The notes under the pieces: model-generated
The model's input: only the letters and a program-made list of their open reading frames with translations
The model's database searches: none
What the model was told of the DNA's origin: nothing
Shown here: positions 47,862 to 59,228 of the stretch, piece after piece
How the letters are laid out: every line of letters begins with the position of its first letter
How positions within the stretch are numbered: the stretch's first letter is position 1
Made by a program: the position numbers and the translations under genes
DNA from: Dama dama
Taxonomy: Eukaryota > Chordata > Mammalia > Artiodactyla > Cervidae
DNA length: 64,000 bases
Direction: 5' to 3'
NCBI RefSeq assembly: GCF_033118175.1
Contig: NC_083697.1
Coordinates: 21,116,001-21,180,000 of the forward strand

Positions 47862-48202
47862 TTGTCAGCTTAGGCTGCCATAACAGAATATCATAGACTG
47901 AGTGACTGAGACAACAGAAATTTATGTTCTTAAAGTTCTGGAGTCTAGAAGTCTAAGATTTCAGCACTGTTCATTGTGAAAACTCCCATCTCGGTTTTCA
48001 GATGGTCATATTTTCACCATATCTCACATGATTGAGGAATCATTTCTCTCATGTCTCTTTTATAAGGACACTGATTTCTTTCATAAGGACTCTTCCTGCG
48101 TGAACTAATTACTTCCCCCAAATTCCACCTCCAGATACCTTAGCACTGAGGGTTAGAGTTTCAATATATGGATTTTGGGAAAACAAATTCAATCCATAGC
48201 AG
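47862..48202 (-). mobile_element. MLT1-type MaLR solo LTR relic
   Basis: Antisense MLT1-like order: 'cagcttaggctgccataaca', 'catagactgagtgactgaga', 'cagaaatttatgttcttaaa', 'gttctggagtctagaagtct', 'tcttttataaggacact', and the terminal 'caattcaatccatag'-like block. No internal sequence is attached. Well below the age of the BovB elements in conservation. Confidence 0.75.
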
Positions 48203-48359
48203 ATCTGGTAACCTGGATATCATGGATCATTTTCAATTGAATGGCAGTGCTTGAAAGAAGATTGATTAATTATTTTCATTGAAATGAGCTGAATATTCCA
48301 GGACATCCACTTTACAGTTAAGATTTTTAATCTTTTCAGTGTGTATGCCATATTCAACT

Positions 48360-48453
48360 TTCAGTTCAGTTCAGTTCAGTTCAGTCGCTCAGTTGTGTCC
48401 GACTCTGCGACCCCATGAATCGCAGCATGCCAGGCCTCCCTGTCCATCACCAA
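48360..48453 (-). mobile_element. BovB LINE 3' terminus, about 95 bp
   Basis: Five 'ttcag' units followed by 'tcgctcagttgtgtccgact' and ending at 'ctgtccatcaccaa'. A severely 5'-truncated BovB terminus. Confidence 0.92.
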
Positions 48454-50139
48454 TGCAGTATTTATTAGCATTTAATTTTAAAAAGTGTCACTGATTAAAA
48501 ATCATAGTTCACATAAAAATGCTCCTGAGGGGAAAAAAATCACAAAATCTGACAACCGTGTGCCTGTGTTCCTGAATGGCAATAACCAGGTGGAGCTCGC
48601 TGGTTCACCCTGTTGCGTAGTTGCCTCTGCTTCCAATTTACTAGAGTCCCAATCACCTCATGTCGTTTCACACCACCACCTACTTTATGTCACCTTCCCA
48701 TCTGTATTGCCACAAGCAACTTGAGGAAGAAACTGTGTGTCTACTTTCTTAAACTCCACAATGCCTGACACAGAATGTCATACAGAGTAAGCCACCCAAT
48801 AACATTCTATTAAATCAAGTTGATTCAGGTTTATAAAATTGAGTAGCTTCAAAGAGACATTAGTAAACATATAAAAAAGAATTTTTTAAGGAAGCTTTGA
48901 GGACAAACTGACTTGACAATTTAGTCAATATTTGAGCTGGCCATTTTTACTCTTATAGATAGCTGGATATGCAATTCAAACTGTGTATTTTCTTTAGTTA
49001 CTGTTTCAATCTGTGATCATATCTGATATGGTTAATATTCTGAAAATAATTTTTTCTCTTAAATAATTTCTAATTTGTAAAAGTTTTCAATGGTGTACAA
49101 CATAGTCAATGCAACTTCCAAAGGCTGTGTCAAATTTTTGCTTCTTCTTATCTTGATAGACAATAGGAATGAATTTAGTGACTTGAGAGAATGAGATAGA
49201 TCTATCCTTGAGGACCTGGAAGACATATGGTACCAACATGCATCAGGGCAAGAAAGAGGTCTTTTATGTAGCCTACCCTAGTAATATAATTGATGGGCAG
49301 AAGACAGATTCCCACTGCCAGCCTCCTACCACATATGTCCTAAATTTGCTTCTACATTGTGGAAAGAGTATGTATATTTATATCTCTTTCACAAGTACTC
49401 TGAGAGCTAAAAATTAAAACACATGATACTTAGTGCTAGCTTAGAGTCTAGCACTATTTTATTTAATGCATATCCTGTCCTTTTCATTTTATCAGTTAGC
49501 CGTTGACAACCTCTTATACATAAACCATCTTGGAATGTAATCAGTAACTCTCACATTAGTGTGATTACATTGTTATTCTCTTGACACCTACAGCAATATA
49601 TCTCAGTGCTCACTGGAGTGAAGCAGAAAACTGAGACATCATAGAGCAGAAAAGATGAGATGCCAGAAAGCTTCAAACTACAGAAGACCAGAGAGGCAGA
49701 GAGAGATGGATGGACAACAAAGGCAAAAGTGATTATTTCAAATTTCTGTCTGGGTTTGTACATCCCTAGACTACAGTACCATCACCTGAAGTCTCTCCTC
49801 CCTGGTATTGTTCATGATTAATCTGTTTCTTTCACATGGAAAATCCAGACGTATTTGTTTCCTTTTCTGGATCATCAGATTGTATAAATGAGCAAATCTC
49901 CTACTTCTATAGAGATGCCTATGTCCTAAGGCGTGACCCAAGAAGTTTCTGAATCTATGTGTGTGTGTGCGTGCACACATCTGTTCATGTAATTTCACCT
50001 TAAAAGGTAAAGTGCAGGTAGGGCTTTGAAAACCTACTTATGTTCTACAGATAATTGTTTGAATACAACTTTCTCCACATGTGCTACCATTGTTTTCAAT
50101 CCTGATATTGAAACTGACTTAAGAAGCATAAAACAAACC
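48454..50139. other. Mostly unique; weak L2-like trace at 48690-48815
   Basis: 48690-48815 contains 'caacttgaggaagaaactgt' and 'caatgcctgacacagaatgt', which could be an L2 3' end. A short GT run lies at 49960-49975. No coding frame that I can support. Confidence 0.4.
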
Positions 50140-51070
50140 TACAAGTAAAAAAAAAAAAAAAGCCCAAATAATTTATTTTAAAATGGTCTAGGAGCGTAAG
50201 AGAGAAGGCAATGGCAGCCCACTCCAGTACTCTTGCCTGGAAACTCTCATGGACGAAGGAGCCTGGTAGGCTGCCAGCCCGTGGGGTTGCGAAGAGTCGG
50301 ACACAACTGAGCGACCTCACTTTCACTTTTCACTTTCATGCATTGGAGAAGGAAATGGCAACCCACTCCAGTGTTGGAGAATCCTGGAGAATCCCAGGGA
50401 TGGGGGAGCCTGGTGGGCTGCCGTCTATGGGGTCACACAGAGTCGGATAGGACTGAAGCGACTTAGCAGCAGCAGCAGCAAGAGCATAAACTGACAATTT
50501 ACAGGAGAAGAACCCTAAAGGGTTAATAAATATATCAACCAACCTCATTAATAAATAGAAAATTCACATGAAGCAGCATGATGCCTAATAGCTTTAAAAG
50601 TCTGACAATACCCAATATTGTTAAAATGTAGGAAAAACCATAGAGTAATACTGAGTAGAAGTGAAAATTCTTACAACACATTTTGGAGACTTGATTTTTG
50701 AAATATCTGGTAAAACTGAGAATTTTCATCTCTTAAGACACAGCAATTCTACACTTCAATAAATACCTAGAGATAGTTTCACTCAGAACTATAGACAAAG
50801 AAGCAAGGATGTTCATAGTGGCTTTGTTTATAATTGCACAAAGTTGGAAGCAAACCAATATTCATCAACTTGAAAACTGATCAGTAATAGGGGTATATTC
50901 ACATAACTAGGTGTGTTTTCAGCCGTGAAAATGAATAGACTTTATGTCAGATTAATCCCTCAAAGATAATATTGAATGATAAAATAGATTGTGAACATTT
51001 TAAAAAATGCCAGGCCATGACACGTTTTTCCTATATATAAATATATATAGCTAAAGTTTCAAAAACATAT
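50140..51070 (+). mobile_element. Old L1 (L1M-like) ORF2 3' relic, split by Bov-A2
   Basis: Sense L1 order: an A-run with 'agcccaaataatttatttta' (about 50147-50185), then after the SINE 'aaaagtctgacaatacccaa', 'gacacagcaattctacactt', 'gatgttcatagtggctttgt' and 'aatattcatcaacttgaaa'. Frames are destroyed by many changes. Confidence 0.65.
50201..50480 (+). mobile_element. Bov-A2 SINE inserted in old L1
   Basis: BovA dimer ending in an AGC-rich tail. The second monomer has a local rearrangement ('tgttggagaatcctggagaa'). Short flanking duplications 'gagcgtaa' and 'gagcataa' are visible. Confidence 0.94.
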
Positions 51071-51854
51071 AAAGAATGAATAAAACTTCTCTAGACAGTT
51101 TATTTTCAAGGAAAGGGGAGTATAAAATGGAGTTCAAATTTATTATATTTCATTAAAAATTTTTGACTCAGAATTTTAGGAGTTTCTAATAAGTAATCTT
51201 TAGTCTCTATAATTTTCTTCATGTATAAAATATTACACTGCAAAAGTAATTCAGAGTGTATTATCTGTGCAGACTTAATGTTTCCACAGCATGAAGCACA
51301 AGCATCTGTTATAACAGTAACCACGTTCTGTTAAGATTATCTCCTTAGGACATTAAGTTTATCGCTTTACAACATTAGGACATTATTGACTCCACCAGTC
51401 TGGGACTGTTTCTTATTCAGTTTTTAATTTATTGCCTCAATAGTTGTTGGCGAATGACTATAACAACTTTCCTATAATATTAGAAATAGAGGTTACAAAA
51501 TTACACATAAAATTAATAGTATGCTGATGAATATTACAGTAAAGAGATTATAAAACATGTGTCTCTACATAACGGTTTTCTCCTTTCTCCAGCCCCCATC
51601 TCAATTAGAGGATGTCATTTTATTACACTGATTTTTGCTGATGGTATGAGATGATTTCACAAAATACTATGTATCTGGTACATACGTACAAATGAATTAT
51701 GCAATGTAGTTCATAGTCATGACTGTAAATGAATAAGCAAACATTTTAACTAAATTTTATAGTCGTGTTTTCTCTGAACAAGGGCAATATTTTAGGAGTA
51801 GTAAAAAATTGAGGAATCCTTTCAATCAATTTATTCTTAAATTCTTTTTTCTTC
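51071..51854. other. No recognised feature
   Basis: AT-rich unique sequence. Confidence 0.5.
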
Positions 51855-51908
51855 TTTACTGAAGTATAATTGATTTATAATGCTGTGTTAGTAAAACATT
51901 GTAAAACA
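51855..51908 (-). mobile_element. L1 3' UTR scrap
   Basis: 'ttactgaagtataattgatt' followed by 'tataatgctgtgttag' is the antisense start of an older artiodactyl L1 3' end. Only about 50 bp. Confidence 0.55.
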
Positions 51909-51980
51909 ACTTGTGACAAGCGCTTCTCGTTAGATTTCAGTTTTTTTATGATCAGATAAATGTTTAGCTATGGTTACCTG

Positions 51981-52145
51981 CCTGCTCAGTCTCAGTCGTG
52001 GGCGACACTTTGTGACCCTGTAGACTCTAGCTCGCCAGGCTCCTTTGTCCGTAAGATTTTCCCAGCAAGAATACTGCAGTGGGTTGCCCATTTTTCCTCC
52101 AGGAGAGCTTCTTGATCTAGGGATCGAAGATGCATCTTCTGCGTT
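51981..52145 (-). mobile_element. Bov-tA SINE, head truncated
   Basis: Antisense body from 'cagtctcagtcgtgggcgac' to 'gggatcgaagatgcatcttc'. The tRNA-derived head is mostly missing and the copy is diverged. Confidence 0.88.
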
Positions 52146-52440
52146 TTTGTTATGGTTAACCAGGAGCTAGTTTTGAATTTTTAAATCAAAAGGAAAAGAT
52201 TGACCATTATTACTAAACTGTAAAGACAACACCATTAAGAAAATAAAAACTAAAACAGTTCTCATGTAAATATTTGATGCATTGGTGTACATATATTGAG
52301 CATTTAAACTGGTTAAGAGAGTCCTTCCACAGGCTGAAGGACACTCGCCACCACTCCCCATAACCCACTGTGCATTGTTACCATTGGCTTTGATAGCTCC
52401 AGGATACTCTAATAAGGCTCAAGCATTTATGTTATTATTT
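52146..52440. other. No recognised feature
   Basis: Unique sequence between a SINE and an L1. Confidence 0.5.
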
Positions 52441-53345
52441 ATCTTTTCATTTATTTTTATTAGTTGGAGGCTAATTACTTTACAATATTGTAGTGGTTTT
52501 TACCATACATTGACATGAATCAGCCATGGATTTACATGTGTTCCCCATCCCGATCCCCCCTCCCACCTCCCTCCCATCCCATCCCTCTGGGTCTTCCCAG
52601 TGCACCAGCCCTGAGCACTTGTCTCATGCATCCAACCTGGACTGGTGATCTGTTTCACCCTTGATAGTATACTTGTTTCAATGCTGTTCTCTCAGAACAT
52701 CCCACCCTCGCCTTCTCCCACAGAGTCTAAAAGTCTGTTCTGTACATCTATGTCTCTTTCTGTTTTGCATATATGGTTATCGTTACAATCTTTCTAAATT
52801 CCATATATATGCATTAGTGTACTGTATTAGTCTTTATCTTTCTGGCTTACTTCACTCTGTATAATGGGCTCCAGTTTCATCCATCTCATTAGAACTGATT
52901 CAAATGAATTCTTTTTAATGGCTGAGTAATATTCCATGGTGTACATGTACCACAGCTTCCTTATCCATTCATCTGCTGATGGGCATCTAGGTTGCTTCCA
53001 TGTCCTGGCTATTATAAACAGTCCTGCGATGAACACTGGGGTGCACGTGTCTCTTTCAGATCTGGTTTCCTCGGTATGTATGCCCAGGAGTGGGATTGCT
53101 GGGTCATATGGCAGTTCTATTTCCAGTTTTTTAAGGAGTCTCCACACTGTTCTCCATAGCGGCTGTACTAGTTTGCATTCCCACCAACAGTGTAAGAGGG
53201 TTCCCTTTTCTCCACACCCTCTCCAGCATTTATTGCTTGTAGACTTTTGGATAGCAGCCATCCTGACTGGCGTGTAATGATACCTCATTGTGGTGTTGAT
53301 TTGCATTTCTCTGATAATGAGTGATGTTGAGCATCTTTTCATGTA
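52441..53345 (-). mobile_element. Young L1 LINE 3' end with ORF2 C-terminus
   Basis: Antisense L1 3' UTR (52441 to about 52820) and the last 171 codons of ORF2 (minus frame 52827-53342) with the Cys-rich block 'GTLLHCWWECKLVQPLW' and 'WIRKLWYMYTMEYYSAIKK'. The frame ends a few residues early at 'SQKDKD'. 5'-truncated; no reverse-transcriptase or endonuclease domain. A close relative lies in opposite orientation at 57236-58163. Confidence 0.95.
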
Positions 53346-54339
53346 TTTAGAACCAAACGTAAATCAACAGCATTTCTGGATAACTCAGGAGTGAATGAAC
53401 AACATCCCCAAAGATTCTGCCATAAAATAATCTTTGTAAGCATACACAATTAAAAAATTAGATTTAAAAACATCATTTTGTTTCCTGGAAACTAATCTGA
53501 GACTGGAAACATGACTTTCAAATAGTAGAATATTTTCTTCTAGTAAAACATTAAGAGAAAGATCAATATATAAATAGATTAATTTAAAGATCCACAAATA
53601 TAGACAGAGGGTAGCAGAACACCTCTTAGCAGACAGTGGTATATCCTCTCTGAATCCTTATGATTCAAAGGAGCAGGTTTATAAATCACTAGCCCAGAGG
53701 ATCTGTTTCTGATAATGGTGGAAAAGCATTTATTAGGCTAATTCTCCCACAAATAATAATTATAAACTCTGGACAAATTATAAAAACAACTCTTTGAAGG
53801 TATCAGAATCTGTATTCTGTTTAACCCTTAAAAGAAGAAAACTTCAATAAATGATATGTAGGTTGAAAGGGTATTTCACAACACAGATAAATGAATCAGC
53901 TAGAACTTAAATAGAAAGCCACAATTTTATTGGCCATAGAAGTAACAGGAGATATTTGCAACTGCAAAAGCAGTTAGAAATTAAAGAAGGAACATGTGGA
54001 TACAATGGAGTTACAGAGGAAAGAGCTCCAAAATGTAAGTGTAGGTTTTCTTCAAATCCATGTCTTCAACTGTATATTATGCACACATGGGCAAGAATCC
54101 AAAAGTCCAAGGGAACTAACCAGATTTTCAGCAAATGCTTACCATAGAGGAAACAAAGACTCAATCTATTACTTATGAGGTAATGTACATCTATTTTCTA
54201 ACATTTGTATAATTGGTTTCCTAGAGTTGAGAAGAAACAGAATGATGTAAAAAAATGTATTTTAATAAATATATGCCAAAATGTTTCACATTTGGTAAAA
54301 ATACCATCCCAAGGAACAAAGTATCTAGATAAGCCATAA
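53346..54339. other. AT-rich sequence, possibly the 5' part of the next L1 fossil
   Basis: 53690-54180 is A-rich and coherent with old L1 5' or ORF1 sequence, but I cannot align it firmly. Frames at 53956-54147 and 53996-54178 have no motif. Confidence 0.35.
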
Positions 54340-55179
54340 AGAAGACCCCACCTTCACACACTGTAGTCAAATTGCTAAAAATAAAAGCTGAAGAAATAAG
54401 TCTTAAGAGCAGTCAAAGGAAAGGACAAATGAAATGAAAACATATCAGAATTATAACCAACTTCTAATCAGAAATAATAGGATAAGAAAATGTAATGGCA
54501 TATTTAAAATGCAGAAAAAAATAGAAACTATCAGATAGGATTTTTACCCTGAAAAAAAAAACCTTCAAAAAATTAATGTGAAATAAGGAATTTTCAGCAT
54601 TCAGATGAAAGCTGAGGAAAATTGTCACCAGCATACATAACATGACAAAAAAAATGTTAAAGATGTTCTTCAGATAGAATAAAATGATACCAGATGGAAA
54701 ACTGGATTTATTAGTAAAAAGGAAGATCACAAGAAATAATAATAAATATTTTTTACTAATTTTCTTTTAAAACTCAACTGCCTATATAAAGCAAAGCTAG
54801 CCAAGCATATGGAGTATGTAACATGTAGAGAAATAGAGTAAATGACAATAGCAACATAAAAATGGAAGACTGCAAAAGGGAAATGTAACTCTGCTGCCTT
54901 AAGTTTCTTATGTCAAACATTTGATATTATAATATCAGTAAAATATAATATTGTGATAAGTTATAATTCAGAGTGCAATTTATAGAAAAGTCACCAAAAG
55001 TAATACAAAGAGATATACTTAGAAAGGTAACAGAGAAATTTAAATGGAATAGCAGAAAACACTCAACTAATCCAAAGAAGAAAGAACAAAGGAAAAATGA
55101 ATAAAGGACAAATGAATAGTAACAAAAGAGATATTTTAATTTGTTTTTCTAAAACAGTGCAGATTTTTATTTAGTATCT

Positions 55180-55307
55180 TTTTAAAATTTATTTATTTGG
55201 CTGTGCTGGATCTTGACTGTGGCATGAAGGATCCAACTCCTTGACCATGGATTGAACCCAGGTCCCTTGCATTGAGGACACAGTCTTAGCCACTGGCCCA
55301 CAAGGAC
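55180..55307 (-). mobile_element. CHR-type SINE in the L1 fossil
   Basis: Antisense CHR pattern: 'atttatttatttggctgtgc', 'ggattgaacccaggtccctt' (B-box region), 'cttagccactggcccacaag'. A cetartiodactyl tRNA-derived SINE. Confidence 0.75.
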
Positions 55308-56035
55308 AAAAGAGACACTTAAAATTTAAGGATAGTACCAAATAAGTTAAGATGATATACAAATATTTACCATGAGAACAATAAACTTGTAAAAGATGAA
55401 TTGCCTATATTTATATCAGATAAAGTAGACTTGAATAAATCAAATATAATCACAAATGATTATTTTCAAATTAATAAATAACATAGTTTCCAATAAGACA
55501 TAACACTCCTAAGTGTGCATACACCTAATCACCATTTTTCAAAGTACATAAAACAAAAATTTAAAAGAACTAAAGAAAAACAGAAAAATTCACAATGATA
55601 CAGATTTTAATTTCTATCACCCAGTTATTATTAGAACAAAGAGACAAAAAGTAAATAAATAGAAGATTTGAATAAAATACTAATCAAATAGAATTAATAG
55701 ATGTTTCTAGATTTATATTTAAAAGAAAAATGAACTATGTAAGAATGTTTATGGCAGCATTAACCATAATTATCCAAACCTGAAAATTTGCCAAAATGCT
55801 ATTAAGGAAATAATAGGAAATAGGAGGAAATATGGAACACTCAATAATGCTAAGATGCCCTTTTTACCCCATATTATCTATAAATTCAGTACCATCTCAA
55901 TCATTAGGCCATTTTTCTTTCTGGTAAAAAAATGACAATTTGATTCAAAGTTTTACATGGAAATGCAAAAGAACATAAATAGCTCAAGTAATTTTGAAAA
56001 AGGACAAAAAATGGGTGAATTATACTGTTTAGAGG

Positions 56036-56250
56036 TCTTCCCAGATAGTGCTAGTAGTAAAGAATCTGCCTGCCAATACAAGGATGCAGGAGATGAGGGT
56101 TCAATCTCTGAGTCAGGAAGATCCCCTGGAGTAGGAAATGGTACCCCACTCCAGTATTCTTGCCTGGAAAATTCCATGGGTAAAGGAGCTTGGCAGCCTA
56201 CAGTCCATGGGGCCTCAAAGAATGACAGGACTGGGCGACTGAGCACACAC
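56036..56250 (+). mobile_element. Bov-tA SINE in the L1 fossil, perfect target-site duplication
   Basis: Head ('agtagtaaagaatctgcctg') and body ending 'gggcgactgagcacacac'. Perfect 14-bp duplications 'atactgtttagagg' at 56022-56035 and 56251-56264, so both ends are exact. Confidence 0.97.
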
Positions 56251-56937
56251 ATACTGTTTAGAGGCGTAAAGTTACAATAAACCAGACTGTGTGGTATTGG
56301 CCACCGGAAAGACAAGGAAATCAGTGGAACGTGATGCAAAGTCTAGAGGTAGATCCACATACATGTGGTCAGTTGAATTTCACCTAAAACAATTTAATTG
56401 GGAAAAGATACTCTTCTCAACATATGGTGTTAGAAACCTTGACCATCTCTGTGTAAAACAAGAACTACAAGTCTTGTCTCATGCCTCACTAAAAAATTAA
56501 TTTAGGTAGAAAGCCCAGAAATAAAATCACGCATCTATGGTCAATTAATCCATGACAAAGGAAGCAAGAATATGCAACAGAGAAAGAACAGCCTCTTCAA
56601 TAAGTGGTGCTGGGAAACTGGACAGCTCCATGTAAAAGAATGAAATTAGAACACTCTCTAACACAATAAACACACATAAATTCAAAATGGATTAAAGGCC
56701 TGAATGTGAGGTCAACCACCAGAAAACTAGAGGAAAACATAGGAAAAACACTGTCACATAAATCAGAGCAAGATCTTTTTGACCCGCCTCTGAAAGTAAT
56801 AAAAATACAAACAAAAATAAACAAATGGGACATAAGGAAACTCGAAAGCTTTTGCACAGCAAGGGAAACCATAAACAAGATGCGAAGACAACCCTCAAAA
56901 TGGGAGAAAACAGTTGCATACAATAACTCTTAAAGTT

Positions 56938-57235
56938 TTTTTTTTTTCCTGAAAGGCTCACTTTTAAAAAATTATTATTATAATTGGAGGCTAATTACTC
57001 TACACTATTGCGGTGGTTTTTGCCATACATTGACATGAATCAGCCTCGATGCAGGCATTCAGCTGAGCCCACCAGGACTCTGATCTCCCTGCTTCTCCTC
57101 ACTGCTTATTTCATCCTCCGGCCTGAGACAGTTCTCCCCTGGAGGAGGCGAGGTGGCGCTGGCAGCTCCAGCCTCACTCCCCTGGGTAGGTCCACTTTTA
57201 AACATTTGGTGTCTGTACCTTTAAGAGAAAGGAAC
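56938..57235 (-). mobile_element. Antisense L1 3' terminus joined to an unassigned GC-rich segment
   Basis: A T run (about 56936-56948), a short extra piece ('cctgaaaggctcac'), and antisense L1 3' UTR to about 57045 ('ttggaggctaattac' to 'gacatgaatcagcc'). From 57046 to 57235 the sequence leaves L1 and becomes GC-rich and unassigned. On the minus strand it holds a 48-codon frame (57059-57205) starting 'MFKSGPTQGSEAG' and ending 'QGDQSPGGLS', with an acidic middle. As one minus-strand unit this would be a transcript ending in an L1 3' UTR with a poly(A) tail. No clear target-site duplication. The gene source is unknown. Confidence 0.5.
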
Positions 57236-58163
57236 ATACAGATGGCTAACAAACACATGAAAAGATGCTCAATCACTCATTATCCGAGAAATGCAAATCA
57301 AAACCACAATGAGGTACCATTACACGCCAGTCAGGATGGCTGCTATCCAAAAGTCTATAAGCAATATAAGCTGGAGAGGGTGTGGAGAAAAGGGAACCCT
57401 CTTACACTGTTGGTGGGAATGCAAACTAGTACAGCCGCTATGGAAAACAGTGTGGAGACTCCTTAAAAAACTGGAAATAGAACTGCCATATGACCCAGCA
57501 ATCCCACTTCTGGGCATGCACACCGAGGAAACCAGATCTGAAAGAGACACGTGCACCCCAATGTTCATCGCAGCACTGTTTATAATGGCTAGGACATGGA
57601 AGCAACCTAGATGCCCATCAGTAGACGAATGGATAAGGAAGCTGTGGTACATATACACCATGGAATATTACTCAGCCGTTAAAAAGAATTCATTTGAATC
57701 AGTTCTAATGAGATGGATGAAACTGGAGCCCATTATACAGAGTGAAGTAAGCCAGAAAGAAAAACACCAATACAGTATACTAACGCATATATATGGAATT
57801 TAGAAAGATGGTAATGATAACTCTATATGCAAGACAGAAAAAGAGACACAGATGTATAGAACAGAGTTTTGGACTCTATGGGAGAAGGTGAGGGTGGGAT
57901 GATCTGAGAGAACAGCATCGAAACATGTATACTATCAAGTGTGAAACAGATCACCAGTCCAGGTTGGATGCGTGAGACAAGTGCTCAGGGCTGGTGCACT
58001 GGGATGACCCAAAGGGATGGGATGGGGAGGGAGGTGGGAGGGGGGTTCAGGATGGGAACACATGTAAATCCATGGATGATTCATGTCAATGTATGGCAAA
58101 AACCACTACAATATTGTAAAGTAATTAGCCTCCAACTAATAAAAACAACTGGGAGAAAAAAAA
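57236..58163 (+). mobile_element. Young L1 LINE 3' end with ORF2 C-terminus
   Basis: Sense L1 from 'gaacatacagatggctaaca' to the A-run near 58158. Frame 57291-57803 holds the last 170 codons of ORF2, open to its normal end ('QYSILTHIYGI'), with the Cys-rich 'HCWWECK' block. The 3' UTR has a G-rich patch ('ggggagggaggtgggagggg') before the terminal 'ttagcctccaactaataaaa'. 5'-truncated, so no RT core; not autonomous. It could be the continuation of the segment ending at 56937, with the 56938-57235 unit inserted between. Confidence 0.94.
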
Positions 58164-58954
58164 AAGAGAGAGAGAAAGGAATAGAGAAACAATCCCCTCT
58201 TTTCAAATAGAATTCCAATTGCTGAAATGACTGTTTTAAGAGCAGTGGAAATGCCAGGAGGTGAGGGCTGGGAACGCCACTGTGTGGTCCTTTCAGACTT
58301 CTCCCTTGCTGTCTAACGGGACTTCTCTTGGGGCAGCTGGGGTAAATGAACTGAATTGTACTACTAATCATTTATGAAAATTTATCTTACTATGTATAGT
58401 ATTTGTTATCTTCAGACTTACAATAAATACATGAAGTCAATTTGAGAGTCTCTAGTTTACAAATGTAGAAACTAAAGTAGCATTTATGTGATTTACTTCA
58501 TTAATGAAAGAACTATGACTACTTTAATGTTAACACTATTTTTAACTGTACAACCTAAATGGGTGCAATTTTGCAAGGCACCCATCTTTCAGAAATTTAG
58601 AAGCTTTAATTATCTAGACATTGCCCAGTAGAGAAATTCAATAGGTCAATTATGTTTAGAAATGCTTCTCAGGCATCTCAATTCAGTAATAAAGCTTTTA
58701 AAGATCTGCCACCTAAGTCTAAAAATATTTTTCCATGATTTGAAAATAAATGTTCAATATTTTATAATGTAACACTATATAAATTAGCACATGTTCTAAA
58801 TTGGTTTAATTAGTAGTCCTTGTTTATAAAGAAGTAATTCTGTCACTTAACTATTTCTCATTGATCCATTCATCCATTGAGCATGGACTTCCCTGGATTT
58901 GAGATCTTTTAGCAAAATTAGAACACCAACATAGAACTCCACAAATACTTAACT
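58164..58954. other. No recognised feature
   Basis: A purine-rich (AG)n patch follows the L1 tail; the rest is AT-rich unique sequence. Confidence 0.5.
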
Positions 58955-59228
58955 CTTATGGGTGGAGTCACGTGCCCTGAAAAAAGATAGGTTATAGTCC
59001 TAAACCCAAGTATCTCAGAGTTTAACCTTATTTGAAACTAGGATTGTTGCGAATGTAATTAGTCAAGATGATGTCATACCTAGTAGAATATATCCCCCAT
59101 CCAGTATAGCTGGTGTCCCTATAAGAAGACAGCCACATGAAGACAAAGACACACAGGAGAACATCATGTGATGATGAAGGCAGAGACTGTCGTGATGGAG
59201 CTGAGCGCCCAGGGGCACTAAAGTTCCC
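58955..59228 (+). mobile_element. Ancient LTR relic (MaLR-like)
   Basis: Same family layout as 1173-1828: 'gtatctcagagtttaacctt', 'atttgaaactaggattgttg', 'aatgtaattagtcaagatga', 'ggtgtccctataagaagaca' and 'gatgatgaaggcagagactg'. Only the 5' half is present. Confidence 0.55.

Larger units (their letters stand above)
54340..56937 (+). mobile_element. Fossil L1 (L1M-like), several segments in sense order
   Basis: Sense blocks of an old L1 appear largely in order: 54340-54740 ('cacactgtagtcaaattgct', 'ttaagagcagtcaaaggaaa'); 54990-55120 ('agatatacttagaaaggtaa'); 55385-55640 ('atatcagataaagtagactt', 'aataagacataacactccta'); and 55855-56935 ('agcccagaaataaaatcacg', 'cttcaataagtggtgctggg', 'gcttttgcacagcaagggaa'). 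The last segment is better preserved and may belong to a younger L1. Interrupted by a CHR SINE (55180) and a Bov-tA (56036). No intact frame. Confidence 0.7.

Noticed and set aside
52827..57803. 171- and 170-codon frames as paralogous genes
   Set aside because: Both are the C-terminus of L1 ORF2 with the 'HCWWECK' block and lie within L1 3' ends.
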